In this document: positions 1-7,650 of the stretch, piece by piece | How the letters are laid out: each line of letters starts with the position of its first letter | Numbering within the stretch: the stretch's first letter is position 1 | Source: an uncultured Eubacteriales bacterium | GTDB lineage: Bacteria; Bacillota; Clostridia; Peptostreptococcales; Anaerovoracaceae | Length of the DNA: 12,582 bases | Direction: 5' to 3' | Assembly: GCA_902793875.1 (NCBI GenBank) | Contig: CADBFL010000028.1 | Coordinates: 2,684 to 15,265 of the forward strand | Program-made: the position numbers and the translations under genes | Notes under the pieces: generated by a model | What the model was told of the DNA's origin: nothing | What the model saw: only the letters and a program-made list of their open reading frames with translations | The model's database searches: none

Positions 1-6
1 TACTTG

Positions 7-15
7 TGCTACAAT
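7..15 (+). promoter_or_regulatory. Extended -10 promoter of the tRNA unit
   Basis: TGC followed directly by TACAAT (10-15) forms an extended -10 element. The expected transcription start, near 22, lies about five bases before the first tRNA base. A -35 box would fall outside the window, so only half of the promoter can be judged. The position immediately before the tRNA-Gln gene supports the call. Confidence 0.5.
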
Positions 16-26
16 ATCAATGCTGA

Positions 27-101
27 TGGGGTATAGCCAAGCGGTAAGGCAACGGATTCTGATTCCGTCATTCGCAGGTTCGAATCCTGCTACCCTAGCC
101 A
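27..101 (+). tRNA. trnQ: tRNA-Gln (anticodon CTG)
   Basis: A complete cloverleaf can be folded. Acceptor arm TGGGGTA (27-33) pairs with TACCCTA (91-97), the D arm is AGCC/GGC, and the anticodon stem ACGGA/TCCGT encloses the loop TTCTGAT. The anticodon CTG is at 59-61 and reads CAG. The T arm is GCAGG-TTCGAAT-CCTGC, followed by discriminator G and an encoded CCA (99-101). The U1-A72 first pair is typical of bacterial tRNA-Gln. It is co-oriented with the following tRNA-Cys and probably co-transcribed with it. Confidence 0.95.
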
Positions 102-108
102 GGACAAA

Positions 109-132
109 GAAGGGACTCATGCGAGTCCCTTC
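109..132 (+). other. Perfect 10-bp hairpin between the two tRNAs
   Basis: GAAGGGACTC (109-118) and GAGTCCCTTC (123-132) are exact inverted repeats around the four-base loop ATGC. The stem fills most of the 38-bp spacer between the tRNA genes. No U-tract follows, so it is not a typical intrinsic terminator. It could be a processing signal, a partial terminator or attenuator, or a remnant. What is seen is only the hairpin; its role is inference. Confidence 0.6.
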
Positions 133-139
133 GCAATAA

Positions 140-213
140 GGCGACATAGCCAAGTGGTAAGGCAAAGGTCTGCAAAACCTCTATCCCCGGTTCAAATCCG
201 GGTGTCGCCTCCA
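140..213 (+). tRNA. trnC: tRNA-Cys (anticodon GCA)
   Basis: Acceptor GGCGACA (140-146) pairs with TGTCGCC (203-209). The D arm is AGCC-AAGTGGTAA-GGC. The anticodon loop CTGCAAA carries GCA at 172-174, which reads TGC/TGT. The T arm is CCCGG-TTCAAAT-CCGGG, with discriminator T and an encoded CCA (211-213). The first pair of the anticodon stem (27-43) appears to be an A-C mismatch and the rest is canonical. The body closely follows the Bacillota tRNA-Cys pattern. Confidence 0.95.
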
Positions 214-217
214 TCTG

Positions 218-244
218 AGACTGCAGAGATGCAGTCTTTTTTTT
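218..244 (+). terminator. Intrinsic terminator of the tRNA unit
   Basis: AGACTGCA and TGCAGTCT form an 8-bp stem around the loop GAGA and run into an uninterrupted T tract (237-244). It begins four bases after the CCA end of tRNA-Cys, so it should end tRNA transcription and insulate the pilus operon downstream. Confidence 0.9.
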
Positions 245-262
245 GTAAAATGTGTTAAGGCG

Positions 263-283
263 CCCGGATACAAGCACCCGGAT
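263..283 (+). repeat. Short direct repeat CCCGGAT x2 upstream of the pilB promoter
   Basis: CCCGGAT occurs at 263-269 and again at 277-283, a period of 14 bp. It ends four bases before the -35 hexamer of the pilB promoter, where an activator might bind. Seven-base repeats can arise by chance, so this is only a candidate operator. Confidence 0.3.
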
Positions 284-286
284 TTG

Positions 287-315
287 TTGAAAATACAGTA
301 AAAAGTGAATATAAT
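287..315 (+). promoter_or_regulatory. Vegetative sigma promoter of the pil operon
   Basis: TTGAAA (287-292) and TATAAT (310-315) are separated by exactly 17 bp, close to the housekeeping sigma consensus. The predicted start near 322 leaves a leader of about 40 nt before the pilB ATG at 364. The leader is AT-rich with no clear hairpin or recognisable riboswitch. It holds the ribosome binding site GAGG at 353-356. The strength suggests constitutive transcription unless upstream sites act on it. Confidence 0.8.
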
Positions 316-363
316 ATTCGATGTATATCAATGTGGAAAAGTGTTTTGTTTTGAGGTTTTGAA

Positions 364-2121
364 ATGGCAGTTATAGAAACTTCCGGCGGAAACGGAAACG
401 GAGGCAGCAAGAGACCGAAAAGGCTGGGCGATATCCTTATCGCGGCAGGTCTCATTACCGAGGAGCAGCTCGAAGAAGCTCTCGCAAAACAGAAGGGATC
501 GGGCAAGCGTCTGGGTACTGTGCTGCAGGATGAAGGCTATATCACGGAACTTGAGATGATCGAGGCTCTGCAGATGCAGCTCGGCATCGAGTTTATCGAT
601 CTCAACAAGATCAACATACCTACAGAACTTGCTCAGGTCGTTCCTGCCAATATCGCAAAACAGTACCAGGTCGTCCCGGTCAGAATGATCCGCGACGAGC
701 TTTATCTTGCGATGGCAGATCCTCTGAACTTCTACGCTCTTGAGGAGGTCCGCAAGACTACCCATAAAAAGATCGTCCCGATGATAGCCATGGCGAATTC
801 CGTGGACAGAGCCATCCAGGTCCTGTACGGCAACGAAGGGGCAGCCAAGGCCATCGAAGAGATGAAGAGAGAAGCGGCTCTCTCAGGCGATGATGAAGAA
901 GCTAACAGAGACATGGCGTTCTCTGCGAATCTGATAGGGGAGGACAGCGCCAATCAGGCGCCTGCGATCAGGCTCGTGAACTCCATCATCGAAAGGGCGG
1001 TCGCAGAGCGCGCCAGCGACATCCATCTGGAACCGAGAGAAGAGGAGTTCTCGGTGCGCATGCGTATCGACGGTCTTCTGAGGGACATCCTTACGGTGCC
1101 GCGCGAGCTCCAGTCTGCCGTGATATCCCGCATCAAGGTAATGTCCAATCTGGATATAACGGAAAGAAGGGTGCCGCAGGACGGCCGCTTCAACGTAAAG
1201 GTCCAGGGCAAGGACATCGACCTCCGTGTATCCACGCTTCCTACCGTATACGGAGAAAAGATAGTAGCCAGACTGCTCGACAAAACGGCGGGCAACCTCG
1301 ATCATTCCTCCATAGGACTGATCGGAGACGATATAGAAAAGTACGACAGGCTCATCAGGATCAAGAACGGCGTTATCCTGATAGTAGGTCCTACAGGCTC
1401 GGGCAAATCGACTACCATGTACGCGATGATCAACGACCTCAACACAAGAGAGGTCAACCTGATCACGCTGGAGGATCCTGTCGAGTATAACGTCGACGGC
1501 GTCAATCAGGTACAGATAAACGAGAAAACGGGCATGACCTTCGCGGCGGGACTTCGTTCCATACTCCGTCAGGACCCGGATATCATCGGCGTAGGAGAGA
1601 TCCGCGACGGCGAGACAGCCGAGATCGCGATGAGATCCGCCATCACAGGCCATGTGGTGCTTTCGACCATACATACAAGCGATGCGCTCGGCACCATCGA
1701 GAGACTTATCGACATGGGCGTTGAGCCGTATCTCGTAGCCAGCGCTCTCAAGGGAGTGTTCTCCCAGAGACTTGTCAGAAGGATATGCCCTGACTGCAGA
1801 GAATCGTACAATCCGTCCGAAGAGGAACAGATCGATCTCGGACTCGAATACGATCCTGCGCGCGTATTCTACCGCGGCAGGGGATGCCCTAAGTGCTTCG
1901 ATACGGGATACCGCGGCAGGACAGGAGTCTTCGAGATACTGCCTCTTACCATAAAGGTGCGCCGCATGATAGCTGCGGGCGCAGGCAGAGAGGCCATAGA
2001 GGAAACGCTGCTTGATCCAAAGAGCGGATTCACGTCGCTGAAAGACAACGCGGTGCATCTGGTAGAACAGGGCGTCACCACTTCAGAAGAGGTCCAGCGC
2101 GTGATATACGAAGATATCTGA
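364..2121 (+). CDS. pilB: PilB, type IV pilus assembly ATPase with N-terminal MshEN c-di-GMP-binding domain
   Basis: Hexameric cytoplasmic ATPase (GspE/PilB family) that powers pilus extension. Residues 1-19 are a Gly/Asn-rich lead-in. Residues 20-43 and 49-72 are two tandem MshEN motifs, each with RLG, a Gly ten residues in, Leu spacing and a terminal Gln (R20...Q43 and R49...Q72), joined by the linker KGSGK. This arrangement binds c-di-GMP in MshE-type ATPases. The GspE core follows: Asp-box region around ASDIHLEP (217-224), Walker A GPTGSGKST (342-350), LEDPVEY (369-375), Walker B region DPDIIGVGEIRD (404-415) with Glu412, and a His box ending STIHTSD. CPDC (475-478) and CPKC (508-511) form the tetracysteine zinc site typical of PilB. 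At 585 residues the length is normal. The ATG has GAGG seven bases upstream. It is the first gene of the operon, 27 bp before pilT. Confidence 0.96.
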   Translation: MAVIETSGGNGNGGSKRPKRLGDILIAAGLITEEQLEEALAKQKGSGKRLGTVLQDEGYITELEMIEALQMQLGIEFIDLNKINIPTELAQVVPANIAKQYQVVPVRMIRDELYLAMADPLNFYALEEVRKTTHKKIVPMIAMANSVDRAIQVLYGNEGAAKAIEEMKREAALSGDDEEANRDMAFSANLIGEDSANQAPAIRLVNSIIERAVAERASDIHLEPREEEFSVRMRIDGLLRDILTVPRELQSAVISRIKVMSNLDITERRVPQDGRFNVKVQGKDIDLRVSTLPTVYGEKIVARLLDKTAGNLDHSSIGLIGDDIEKYDRLIRIKNGVILIVGPTGSGKSTTMYAMINDLNTREVNLITLEDPVEYNVDGVNQVQINEKTGMTFAAGLRSILRQDPDIIGVGEIRDGETAEIAMRSAITGHVVLSTIHTSDALGTIERLIDMGVEPYLVASALKGVFSQRLVRRICPDCRESYNPSEEEQIDLGLEYDPARVFYRGRGCPKCFDTGYRGRTGVFEILPLTIKVRRMIAAGAGREAIEETLLDPKSGFTSLKDNAVHLVEQGVTTSEEVQRVIYEDI

Positions 2122-2148
2122 TTACAAGGGGCTTTAGGAGGAATCGAA

Positions 2149-3198
2149 ATGATGACAATAGAAGAAATGGTACTTAAGGCAAGAGCGGACGGAGCGTCCG
2201 ATATCCACCTGATATGCGGGCTCCCTCCGAAATACCGCAGGGACGGGCAGCTTGAGAACATGTCGGAAGAGGCCCTTAGCCCTGAAGACTGCGTCAGATA
2301 CGCAAAGGCGCTCTCGCTCACCGAGGCGGGCTACGAGGAATACATGCGCACGGGCGAGCTCGACGCTGCCGAGACATATGCAGGCAACCGCTGCCGTATC
2401 CATATCTTCAGACAGCAGGGCCATCCGTCGGCAGCTGTCAGGCTGCTCTCGGACCGCATCCCTCAGCTGGATACGCTCGGCCTTCCTCCTGCGGCGCTCA
2501 ACCTGCCGGGACTCCATAAAGGCATCGTCCTGGTAACGGGCGAGACCGGTTCGGGTAAGTCGACGACGCTCGCCGCGCTGCTCGACTACATAAACCACAC
2601 AAAGAAATGCCACATCGTCACTCTCGAGGACCCTGTGGAGTACATGTATACGCCTGACAAGGCCGCCATCAACCAGAGAGAGGTGGGCAAGGACACAAAG
2701 AGCTTTGCGTCCGGACTCAGGGCGTCTCTCCGTGAAGACCCTAATGTCATACTCATCGGCGAGATGAGAGACCGCGAGACCATCGAGACTGCCATCACGG
2801 CGGCCGAGACAGGCCACCTGGTATTCGGGACGCTCCATACAGGAAGCGCATCCGATGCGGTGGACCGTATAGTACAGGTCTTCCCTGAAGGCATGCAGAC
2901 GCAGATCAGGCTGCAGCTTTCGATGGTGCTCCAGGCAGTCATCACACAGCAGCTCCTGCCGAAAAAAACGGGAGGCAGAGCGCTCGCATGCGAGATGATG
3001 GTAGTCACGGACGCCATAAGGAATCTGATCAGAAACGGCAATACGCCGCAGATCGTAAACGCCATCGCAACCAGCGCGGCGATAGGCGGTCAGACCATGG
3101 ATCAGGCGCTTGTGAAACTCGTAAGATCGGGCATGGTGTCAAAGGATGTTGCGCTCCAGTATTCGCACGATGCGGATTACGTAAAAAAGAACGCATGA
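2149..3198 (+). CDS. pilT: PilT, type IV pilus retraction ATPase
   Basis: A 349-residue PilT-family hexameric ATPase, which depolymerises pili for twitching and DNA uptake in known systems. It has an N-terminal SDIHL motif, Walker A GETGSGKST (131-139), LEDPVEYMY, and Walker B with GEMRD (204-208). The His box is followed by GTLHT, and the PilT-specific signature AIRNLI (289-294) follows. It lacks the MshEN extension and the tetracysteine zinc site seen in PilB, which separates it from assembly ATPases. The start follows a good TTAGGAGG site. Two adjacent ATG codons (2149 and 2152) exist and the first is chosen. The gene lies 38 bp before pilC in the operon. Its presence argues that the pili are retractable rather than a pure secretion pseudopilus. 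Confidence 0.95.
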   Translation: MMTIEEMVLKARADGASDIHLICGLPPKYRRDGQLENMSEEALSPEDCVRYAKALSLTEAGYEEYMRTGELDAAETYAGNRCRIHIFRQQGHPSAAVRLLSDRIPQLDTLGLPPAALNLPGLHKGIVLVTGETGSGKSTTLAALLDYINHTKKCHIVTLEDPVEYMYTPDKAAINQREVGKDTKSFASGLRASLREDPNVILIGEMRDRETIETAITAAETGHLVFGTLHTGSASDAVDRIVQVFPEGMQTQIRLQLSMVLQAVITQQLLPKKTGGRALACEMMVVTDAIRNLIRNGNTPQIVNAIATSAAIGGQTMDQALVKLVRSGMVSKDVALQYSHDADYVKKNA

Positions 3199-3236
3199 TG
3201 AGGTCGCGGCCGGCCGGATAATGTAAGGAAGCACAA

Positions 3237-4457
3237 ATGGAAACTTTTAACTACACAGTAATGTCGCCTGACGGCAAGAAGATCACCGGCGTCATCGAGG
3301 GCTACAACCAGATGGATGCCGCATCGAGGCTGAAGGAGTCTTATCCTATAGTCCTCCAGCTTGAAGCTGCAGGTGAAAAGGGCGTGATAGGGAACTTCCT
3401 CGGAAGCGACATCGGAGGGAAGAAGCTCAACGACAAGGCGTTCACTCTCATGTGCAGCCAGTTTGCGGTCATACTCAAATCCGGCATTCCTATCTCGAGG
3501 ACGGTTCGCCTTATCGCTCAGAAAATGACAGACAAGACGCTGAAGAGCGTGCTCAATGAGGTCGCGAACGATGTCGAAACGGGACGCTCTCTTTCCGCCA
3601 GTTTTGCAGAAAGAGGAGAGGGCCTGTTTCCGCTCACCTTCCTTGAATCGATCCGCGCCGGAGAGGAAGCGGGCAATCTTGACACAGCCTTCGAGTCGGT
3701 AAGCGAACACTATACCAAGCAGGTAAAGATGAAGGGCAAGGTAAGAGGCGCGATGATCTATCCGACCTTCGTCATAACGCTGGCTGTAGTCGTCGTGATA
3801 GTCCTGATGGTAAAGGTCGTCCCTACGTTCACGGCTATTTTCGCCGAGCAGGGCAGCCAGCTTCCGGCGATAACAAGATCGCTGATCGCCATATCCAATT
3901 TCTTCAGGAACAACTGGCTCATATTGCTGATCGTCATAGCGGCGATAGTGATAGGGATCAAGGTCTACGGGAATACCGAGAAGGGCAGGATGAACCTCGC
4001 GAAACTCGCGCTCAGGCTCCCGGTGCTCGGTGAGATCAATGTGCTGAGCGCTGCAAGCCAGTTCGCCAATACCATGACGATGATGCTCGGGGCGGGGCTT
4101 CCGATCACCAAGGCGGTCAACATAACCTCGCGCACGCTCTCGAACTACTACATCAGCACGGAGGTGGGCAAGCTCTCGGGAGAACTCGAAGTAGGCAAGA
4201 GCCTCGGACGCAGTCTGAGAGAATCGGGATGCCTGCCTGACATACTTACGGACATGGTAGCCGTAGGAGAGGAGAGCGGCGAACTCGAACAGACGCTCAG
4301 GATGACGGCGGATTACTACGATTCGGAACTCGAATCCGCCACTGCTGCGGCGCTCGCCAAACTCGAACCAGCGACCCTCATATTCATGGGCGTCGTTGCG
4401 GGATATATCGTAATAGCTATATATGTAGCGATGTTCTCGATGTACAACGGGATGTAG
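3237..4457 (+). CDS. pilC: PilC, inner-membrane platform protein of the type IV pilus
   Basis: PilC/GspF family platform protein thought to transmit ATPase motion to the pilin subunits. There are two T2SSF-type helical domains: roughly residues 65-190, opening near FTLMCSQFAVILKSGIPI, and roughly 265-390, containing the matching FANTMTMMLGAGLPITKAV. Membrane segments lie at about 174-198 (YPTFVITLAVVVVIVLMVKVVP), 227-245 and 380-402. The Leu-Glu-Pro at 376-378 before the last segment is typical of the family. The length of 406 residues is normal. The ribosome site AAGGAA is six bases before the ATG. The next gene starts one base after this stop codon, implying translational coupling. Confidence 0.94.
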   Translation: METFNYTVMSPDGKKITGVIEGYNQMDAASRLKESYPIVLQLEAAGEKGVIGNFLGSDIGGKKLNDKAFTLMCSQFAVILKSGIPISRTVRLIAQKMTDKTLKSVLNEVANDVETGRSLSASFAERGEGLFPLTFLESIRAGEEAGNLDTAFESVSEHYTKQVKMKGKVRGAMIYPTFVITLAVVVVIVLMVKVVPTFTAIFAEQGSQLPAITRSLIAISNFFRNNWLILLIVIAAIVIGIKVYGNTEKGRMNLAKLALRLPVLGEINVLSAASQFANTMTMMLGAGLPITKAVNITSRTLSNYYISTEVGKLSGELEVGKSLGRSLRESGCLPDILTDMVAVGEESGELEQTLRMTADYYDSELESATAAALAKLEPATLIFMGVVAGYIVIAIYVAMFSMYNGM

Positions 4458-4458
4458 G

Positions 4459-5130
4459 ATGGCTAAACTCAGAAGCGAACGCGGAGGAACAGCCCGCATA
4501 CTGGTGATACTGTCGCTGCTCATACTTGTGATGGTAGTCGTACTGTCCATACCTTCATGGAAGGAATTCCGTTACAGGTCGCAGTGCATAGCCTGCGAGC
4601 AGGCGATCAAATCCGCGAACGACGGACTCAAAATAGAATATCTGGATACCTATGACGAGAGCAGCGTCATAGAGGCGCGCAGGACTCTCGACAGGGTGAT
4701 GCCTGCAAGAGAGGACATATGTCCGACCCACGGCAATGTTTACATGGTCAGAAACGAACAGGGCATATTCGAACTCATCTGCGGGCTCCATAACCCGGAT
4801 TCCGCAAGACGCACGAGGCTCAACGCCTCATATGCCGGGAAGCACCTTGATGAGGCAAGAAAGGACATTCTTGAAAAAGCCGAAGAGGGAGATCCGGAGC
4901 CTGATAAGATCAGGATCAGGGTCAACGGCAGACCGCTCGACTGCGTATATGTGACGAAAAATGTTAATATACGCCGCGGCACATCGACGACAAAGGATTA
5001 CGACGGAACAGTAGCCTTTTACGGCACCGATGATGACAACGAGATCAGTTATTTCGTCTACGCCGATGAGGACCACTGCGCCATATGGGAAAAAGGCGAA
5101 GGCTGGAGAGGGGACGCATACGATTCATGA
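4459..5130 (+). CDS. Pilin-like single-pass membrane protein with Cys/His motif (degenerate prepilin signal)
   Basis: I do not recognise a named family. A basic N-terminus with Gly-Gly at 9-10 is followed by one hydrophobic helix (about 13-31) ending in IPSW. A polar region with an amphipathic helix comes next (EFRYRSQCIACEQAIKS, 36-52). This is the layout of a type IV pilin, but Glu at +5 and the GFTL cleavage context are missing. C88-P-T-H91 and C108-G-L-H111 frame a small hairpin. The pattern recalls the CPxxGxY...CxxHG element of some Bacillota pilin-like proteins and could bind metal. C43 and C46 form a separate CxxC near the membrane. The position between pilC and pilD, 1 bp after pilC and overlapping pilD by ATGA, points to a minor pilin, initiator or tethered assembly factor. 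The general role is inferred and the exact function unknown. Confidence 0.7.
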   Translation: MAKLRSERGGTARILVILSLLILVMVVVLSIPSWKEFRYRSQCIACEQAIKSANDGLKIEYLDTYDESSVIEARRTLDRVMPAREDICPTHGNVYMVRNEQGIFELICGLHNPDSARRTRLNASYAGKHLDEARKDILEKAEEGDPEPDKIRIRVNGRPLDCVYVTKNVNIRRGTSTTKDYDGTVAFYGTDDDNEISYFVYADEDHCAIWEKGEGWRGDAYDS

Positions 5131-5921
5131 GCATATACGAATACACGCCGATCCTCATATACAGCATAGTGATCGCATTCGTATTCGGGACCTGCATGGG
5201 ATCCTTCCTCAACTGCGCCGCATGGCGCTACGTGAACGGCGAATCAGTCCTTAAAGGGAGGAGCCACTGCACCAGCTGCGGTCATGAGCTCGGTCTCAGA
5301 GACCTCATACCGGTGATCAGCTGGCTGGCGTCAAAAGGCAGATGCAGGTACTGCGGAGAGAGGATATCCGCCAGATATCCGATCACGGAAGTGCTGTTCG
5401 GGATCATAACGGTGTTCTGCCTTCTGAGCTTTGACTTTACGGTGCTCTGCCTCAGGAATTACATATTCCTGGCCGCGCTCTTCGTGCTTACCCTGACGGA
5501 TATCGACGCGATGGTCATCCCGGACGGATGCCACATCGCATCGCTTGCGGCATGGGTCGCCGCAGAGCCGTTCCTCTTCGAGGGATGGAAAAACCTCATG
5601 TACTATGCCGGGGCGGGCCTTCTTTTCGGAGGCGGGCTCCTGGCCGTATCCCTGGCTCTTGACAGGGCCATGGGGAGGGATACCCTCGGAGGCGGAGATA
5701 TCAAGCTCGTGGCTGTCGCCGGCCTGTATCTGGGCGTGATAGGCACGCTCTTCATGCTGATGATCGCCTGCCTTTGCGGGCTCATATATAACTATCTGAT
5801 CAATAAAACATCAGAAAAGGGAAGCGCTTTTCCGTTCGGACCGTGGATAGCTTCGGCTTCTGCGATGATGCTGCTCTTCGGACAGCCTCTTGTGGACCTG
5901 TACATGGCGCTTCTGAACTGA
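5127..5921 (+). CDS. pilD: PilD, type IV prepilin peptidase and N-methyltransferase
   Basis: Polytopic aspartyl protease (A24 family) that cleaves prepilins after Gly and usually methylates the new N-terminal Phe. An N-terminal membrane helix leads into the cytoplasmic domain. That domain contains FGTCMGSFLNCAAWR and the four-cysteine zinc motif C48xxC51 and C73xxC76, characteristic of bifunctional enzymes. The catalytic aspartates lie in TDIDAMVIPD (124-133) and GGGD (188-191), the latter followed by IKL. The remaining sequence is mostly membrane helices. An upstream in-frame ATG at 5085 would add 14 basic residues inside the preceding gene. The start at 5127 is preferred because ATGA overlaps that gene's stop and the protein then begins like the family (264 residues). 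Its substrates here should be the prepilins at 8371 and 8896. Confidence 0.93.
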   Translation: MSIYEYTPILIYSIVIAFVFGTCMGSFLNCAAWRYVNGESVLKGRSHCTSCGHELGLRDLIPVISWLASKGRCRYCGERISARYPITEVLFGIITVFCLLSFDFTVLCLRNYIFLAALFVLTLTDIDAMVIPDGCHIASLAAWVAAEPFLFEGWKNLMYYAGAGLLFGGGLLAVSLALDRAMGRDTLGGGDIKLVAVAGLYLGVIGTLFMLMIACLCGLIYNYLINKTSEKGSAFPFGPWIASASAMMLLFGQPLVDLYMALLN

Positions 5922-5937
5922 ATGACGGGAGAAAGAA

Positions 5938-6981
5938 ATGGCAAAAAACACAATTCTCGGAATCGACATAGGCACTGACAGGCTGAAGCTTGCTCTTGTT
6001 GACAGCGATGTCGTGATGCAGACCGCCGCAGCAAAGATGCCTGAGAATCTCATGCGCGAAGGCCGCATCACGTCGATCGATACGATGAGCGGACTCATCA
6101 GCGCGACGATGAAGGAGAGCGGCATAAAGGCTTCAAGGGCGGCGCTCGTGTTGCCGAACGAGTCGGTATATATAAAGAACGTCAGGATGCCGATGATGAC
6201 AACGGATCAGCTGGTGTACAACCTGCCGTTCGAGTTCAACGACTATATCACGGGCGAGATAAAGGACTATGTATTCGATTACGCCGTCCTTCCGGACGAT
6301 GACGCCGAAGAAAAGCCCGCTGAAGAGACGGCTGAGAAAACAGAGTCTCCGGACAATGAAGAGGAGGAGACGCTGAACCTGATGGCTGTCGGAGCTGAAA
6401 GAGCGCTGATCGATGAGTCGGCTGAGATGCTCCGGAAAGCGGGACTCAGTCTGGAGAAAGCGGCGCCTGCGATATGCTCATACATAACTCTGATCCGTGA
6501 GCAGTACGATACTCTGAGTCAGTACACGAACGAGTTCTGCATACTCGATCTCGGATTTGAGGCGACGCGCATGTACATGTTCGAGGGCGACAGGCACGTA
6601 GCGACCCGTGTTATTGAGGCAGGCCTTTCATCTCTTGTGAGAGTGATAGCCGATCTCTACGGCGTTGAGGAGCATCTTGCCCATACATACTTGCAGAGCG
6701 ATTTTGAGAACTGCCTCGAGCGCGAGGAATGCCGCGAGTCCTACGACAACATCGCGGTCGAGCTGATGAGGGCGATGAACTTCTACAGATTCAGCAATCC
6801 GGACAGTTCTCTTTCGGACATGTGGATGTGCGGAGGAGGAGCTCAGATACATCCGCTCAATGAAGCGATAGGAGGCATGCTGGACATGAGACTCCATACA
6901 GCATCCGAGCTGGTGCATGACGGCGACAATATCCCTGACTGCAACAGCTTTGTACAGGCTATTGGCATCGCGTGTGAATGA
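5938..6981 (+). CDS. pilM: PilM, actin-like ATP-binding pilus assembly protein
   Basis: Cytoplasmic actin/FtsA-fold protein that, in studied systems, binds ATP and the N-terminal tail of PilN and links PilN/O to the motor. The first phosphate loop is GIDIGTDRLKLALVD (8-22). The second lies at D204-L-G-F-E-A-T-R, and the Gly-rich adenosine loop is C298-GGGAQ. A strongly acidic stretch at 119-145 (DDD..EE..EE..EEEE) interrupts the middle of the protein. It is longer than I expect for the family and is probably a surface loop. The length of 347 residues is normal. The ribosome site GGGAG precedes the ATG and the gap from pilD is 16 bp. PilN follows after 15 bp, in keeping with their partnership. 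Confidence 0.9.
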   Translation: MAKNTILGIDIGTDRLKLALVDSDVVMQTAAAKMPENLMREGRITSIDTMSGLISATMKESGIKASRAALVLPNESVYIKNVRMPMMTTDQLVYNLPFEFNDYITGEIKDYVFDYAVLPDDDAEEKPAEETAEKTESPDNEEEETLNLMAVGAERALIDESAEMLRKAGLSLEKAAPAICSYITLIREQYDTLSQYTNEFCILDLGFEATRMYMFEGDRHVATRVIEAGLSSLVRVIADLYGVEEHLAHTYLQSDFENCLEREECRESYDNIAVELMRAMNFYRFSNPDSSLSDMWMCGGGAQIHPLNEAIGGMLDMRLHTASELVHDGDNIPDCNSFVQAIGIACE

Positions 6982-6996
6982 CAGGGGGGCAGATAA

Positions 6997-7650
6997 GTGG
7001 CTAAACTTGATTTGAATAAAGAGATAAGCCTCGGTGGCGGCAGCAGCAGCGGCAAGATCCCGCGCGGAAAGATGCCTTCCAAGACATCTATCAATCTGGT
7101 GCCTAAGAAGGAAAGCTTCTTCTCGTCCAGGGCAAACCTCAGCAAGCTGATACTCGGAATGGTACTGCTGCTTCTTCTGATCGTGTTCTTTGTCGTCAGG
7201 CCGATCGTGCAGCTGAGCATGGCAAATGCAAAGATCAGGGACATGCAGGCACAGCTCGATGAGGCAAACAAGACCTTAGAGGCCAAGGGCAGCATCGAAG
7301 AAGAGTACGCTCACTATACGACGGACGGCATGACGAAAGAGGAGCTCAGCAGAGTGGACCGCGACAAGGTGATGAAACTTGTCGAGAAGTCGGTCGCCAG
7401 CAGCGGAGCCGTGAAAAGCTGGGAGATCAGCGGCAACATCATGACGCTGCAGGTCAACGGCTCATCTCTTGCCGAACTTAACCAGATAGCGTCGGCGCTG
7501 GAGAATGAACCGCTGGTCGACCGCTGCGTGATCAACACCGCAGACAAAGGCAGCAACGAGGATGACGGAGGGGTCTCGGTATCCTTCATAGTATATCTGG
7601 ATCCGGAAGGCGCATCTGATAAAGCAGCAGAGGAGGGCAAAAAGCAATGA
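6997..7650 (+). CDS. pilN: PilN-like alignment complex protein (GTG start)
   Basis: A bitopic membrane protein of 217 residues. The cytoplasmic tail has a Gly/Ser-rich stretch (13-19) and then SINLVPKKE (31-39), matching the INLxP element by which PilN docks in the groove of PilM. One transmembrane helix (about 51-67) is followed by a coiled coil (about 70-97), then a small extracytoplasmic alpha/beta domain containing MTLQVNGSSLAELNQIASAL. A charged tail ends the protein. Translation begins at GTG behind AGGGGGG. The ATG codons in this frame lie further in and would remove the tail. The stop overlaps the pilO start by ATGA. The assignment rests on motif, topology and gene order more than on overall sequence. 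Confidence 0.82.
   Translation: MAKLDLNKEISLGGGSSSGKIPRGKMPSKTSINLVPKKESFFSSRANLSKLILGMVLLLLLIVFFVVRPIVQLSMANAKIRDMQAQLDEANKTLEAKGSIEEEYAHYTTDGMTKEELSRVDRDKVMKLVEKSVASSGAVKSWEISGNIMTLQVNGSSLAELNQIASALENEPLVDRCVINTADKGSNEDDGGVSVSFIVYLDPEGASDKAAEEGKKQ

Noticed and set aside
1..244. tRNA genes as an integration site for a mobile island carrying the pilus genes
   Set aside because: No integrase, transposase, attachment-site repeat of a tRNA 3' end or composition shift is visible. The pilus genes look chromosomal and share codon use throughout.
883..2058. Long open frame on the minus strand inside pilB; similar ones at 3177-4550 and 11121-12359
   Set aside because: They are antisense to genes with clear motifs, have no ribosome sites or recognisable domains, and give low-complexity, charge-skewed proteins, as expected from GC-rich codon usage on the opposite strand.
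364..2121. GspE/GspF/GspO-type type II secretion system instead of a pilus
   Set aside because: The PilT retraction ATPase with AIRNLI, the PilM/N/O set and absence of a secretin or GspC/D/G-K set favour a type IV pilus.
3207..3217. Palindromic GGCCGGCC-like run between pilT and pilC
   Set aside because: Short GC palindrome without a T tract or spacing suited to a terminator; probably chance in a 38-bp gap.
5085..5126. Upstream in-frame start adding 14 residues to PilD
   Set aside because: The extension is basic (GKRRRLERGRIRF), lies wholly inside the preceding gene and precedes a normal family N-terminus. The ATGA overlap at 5127 fits the operon style.
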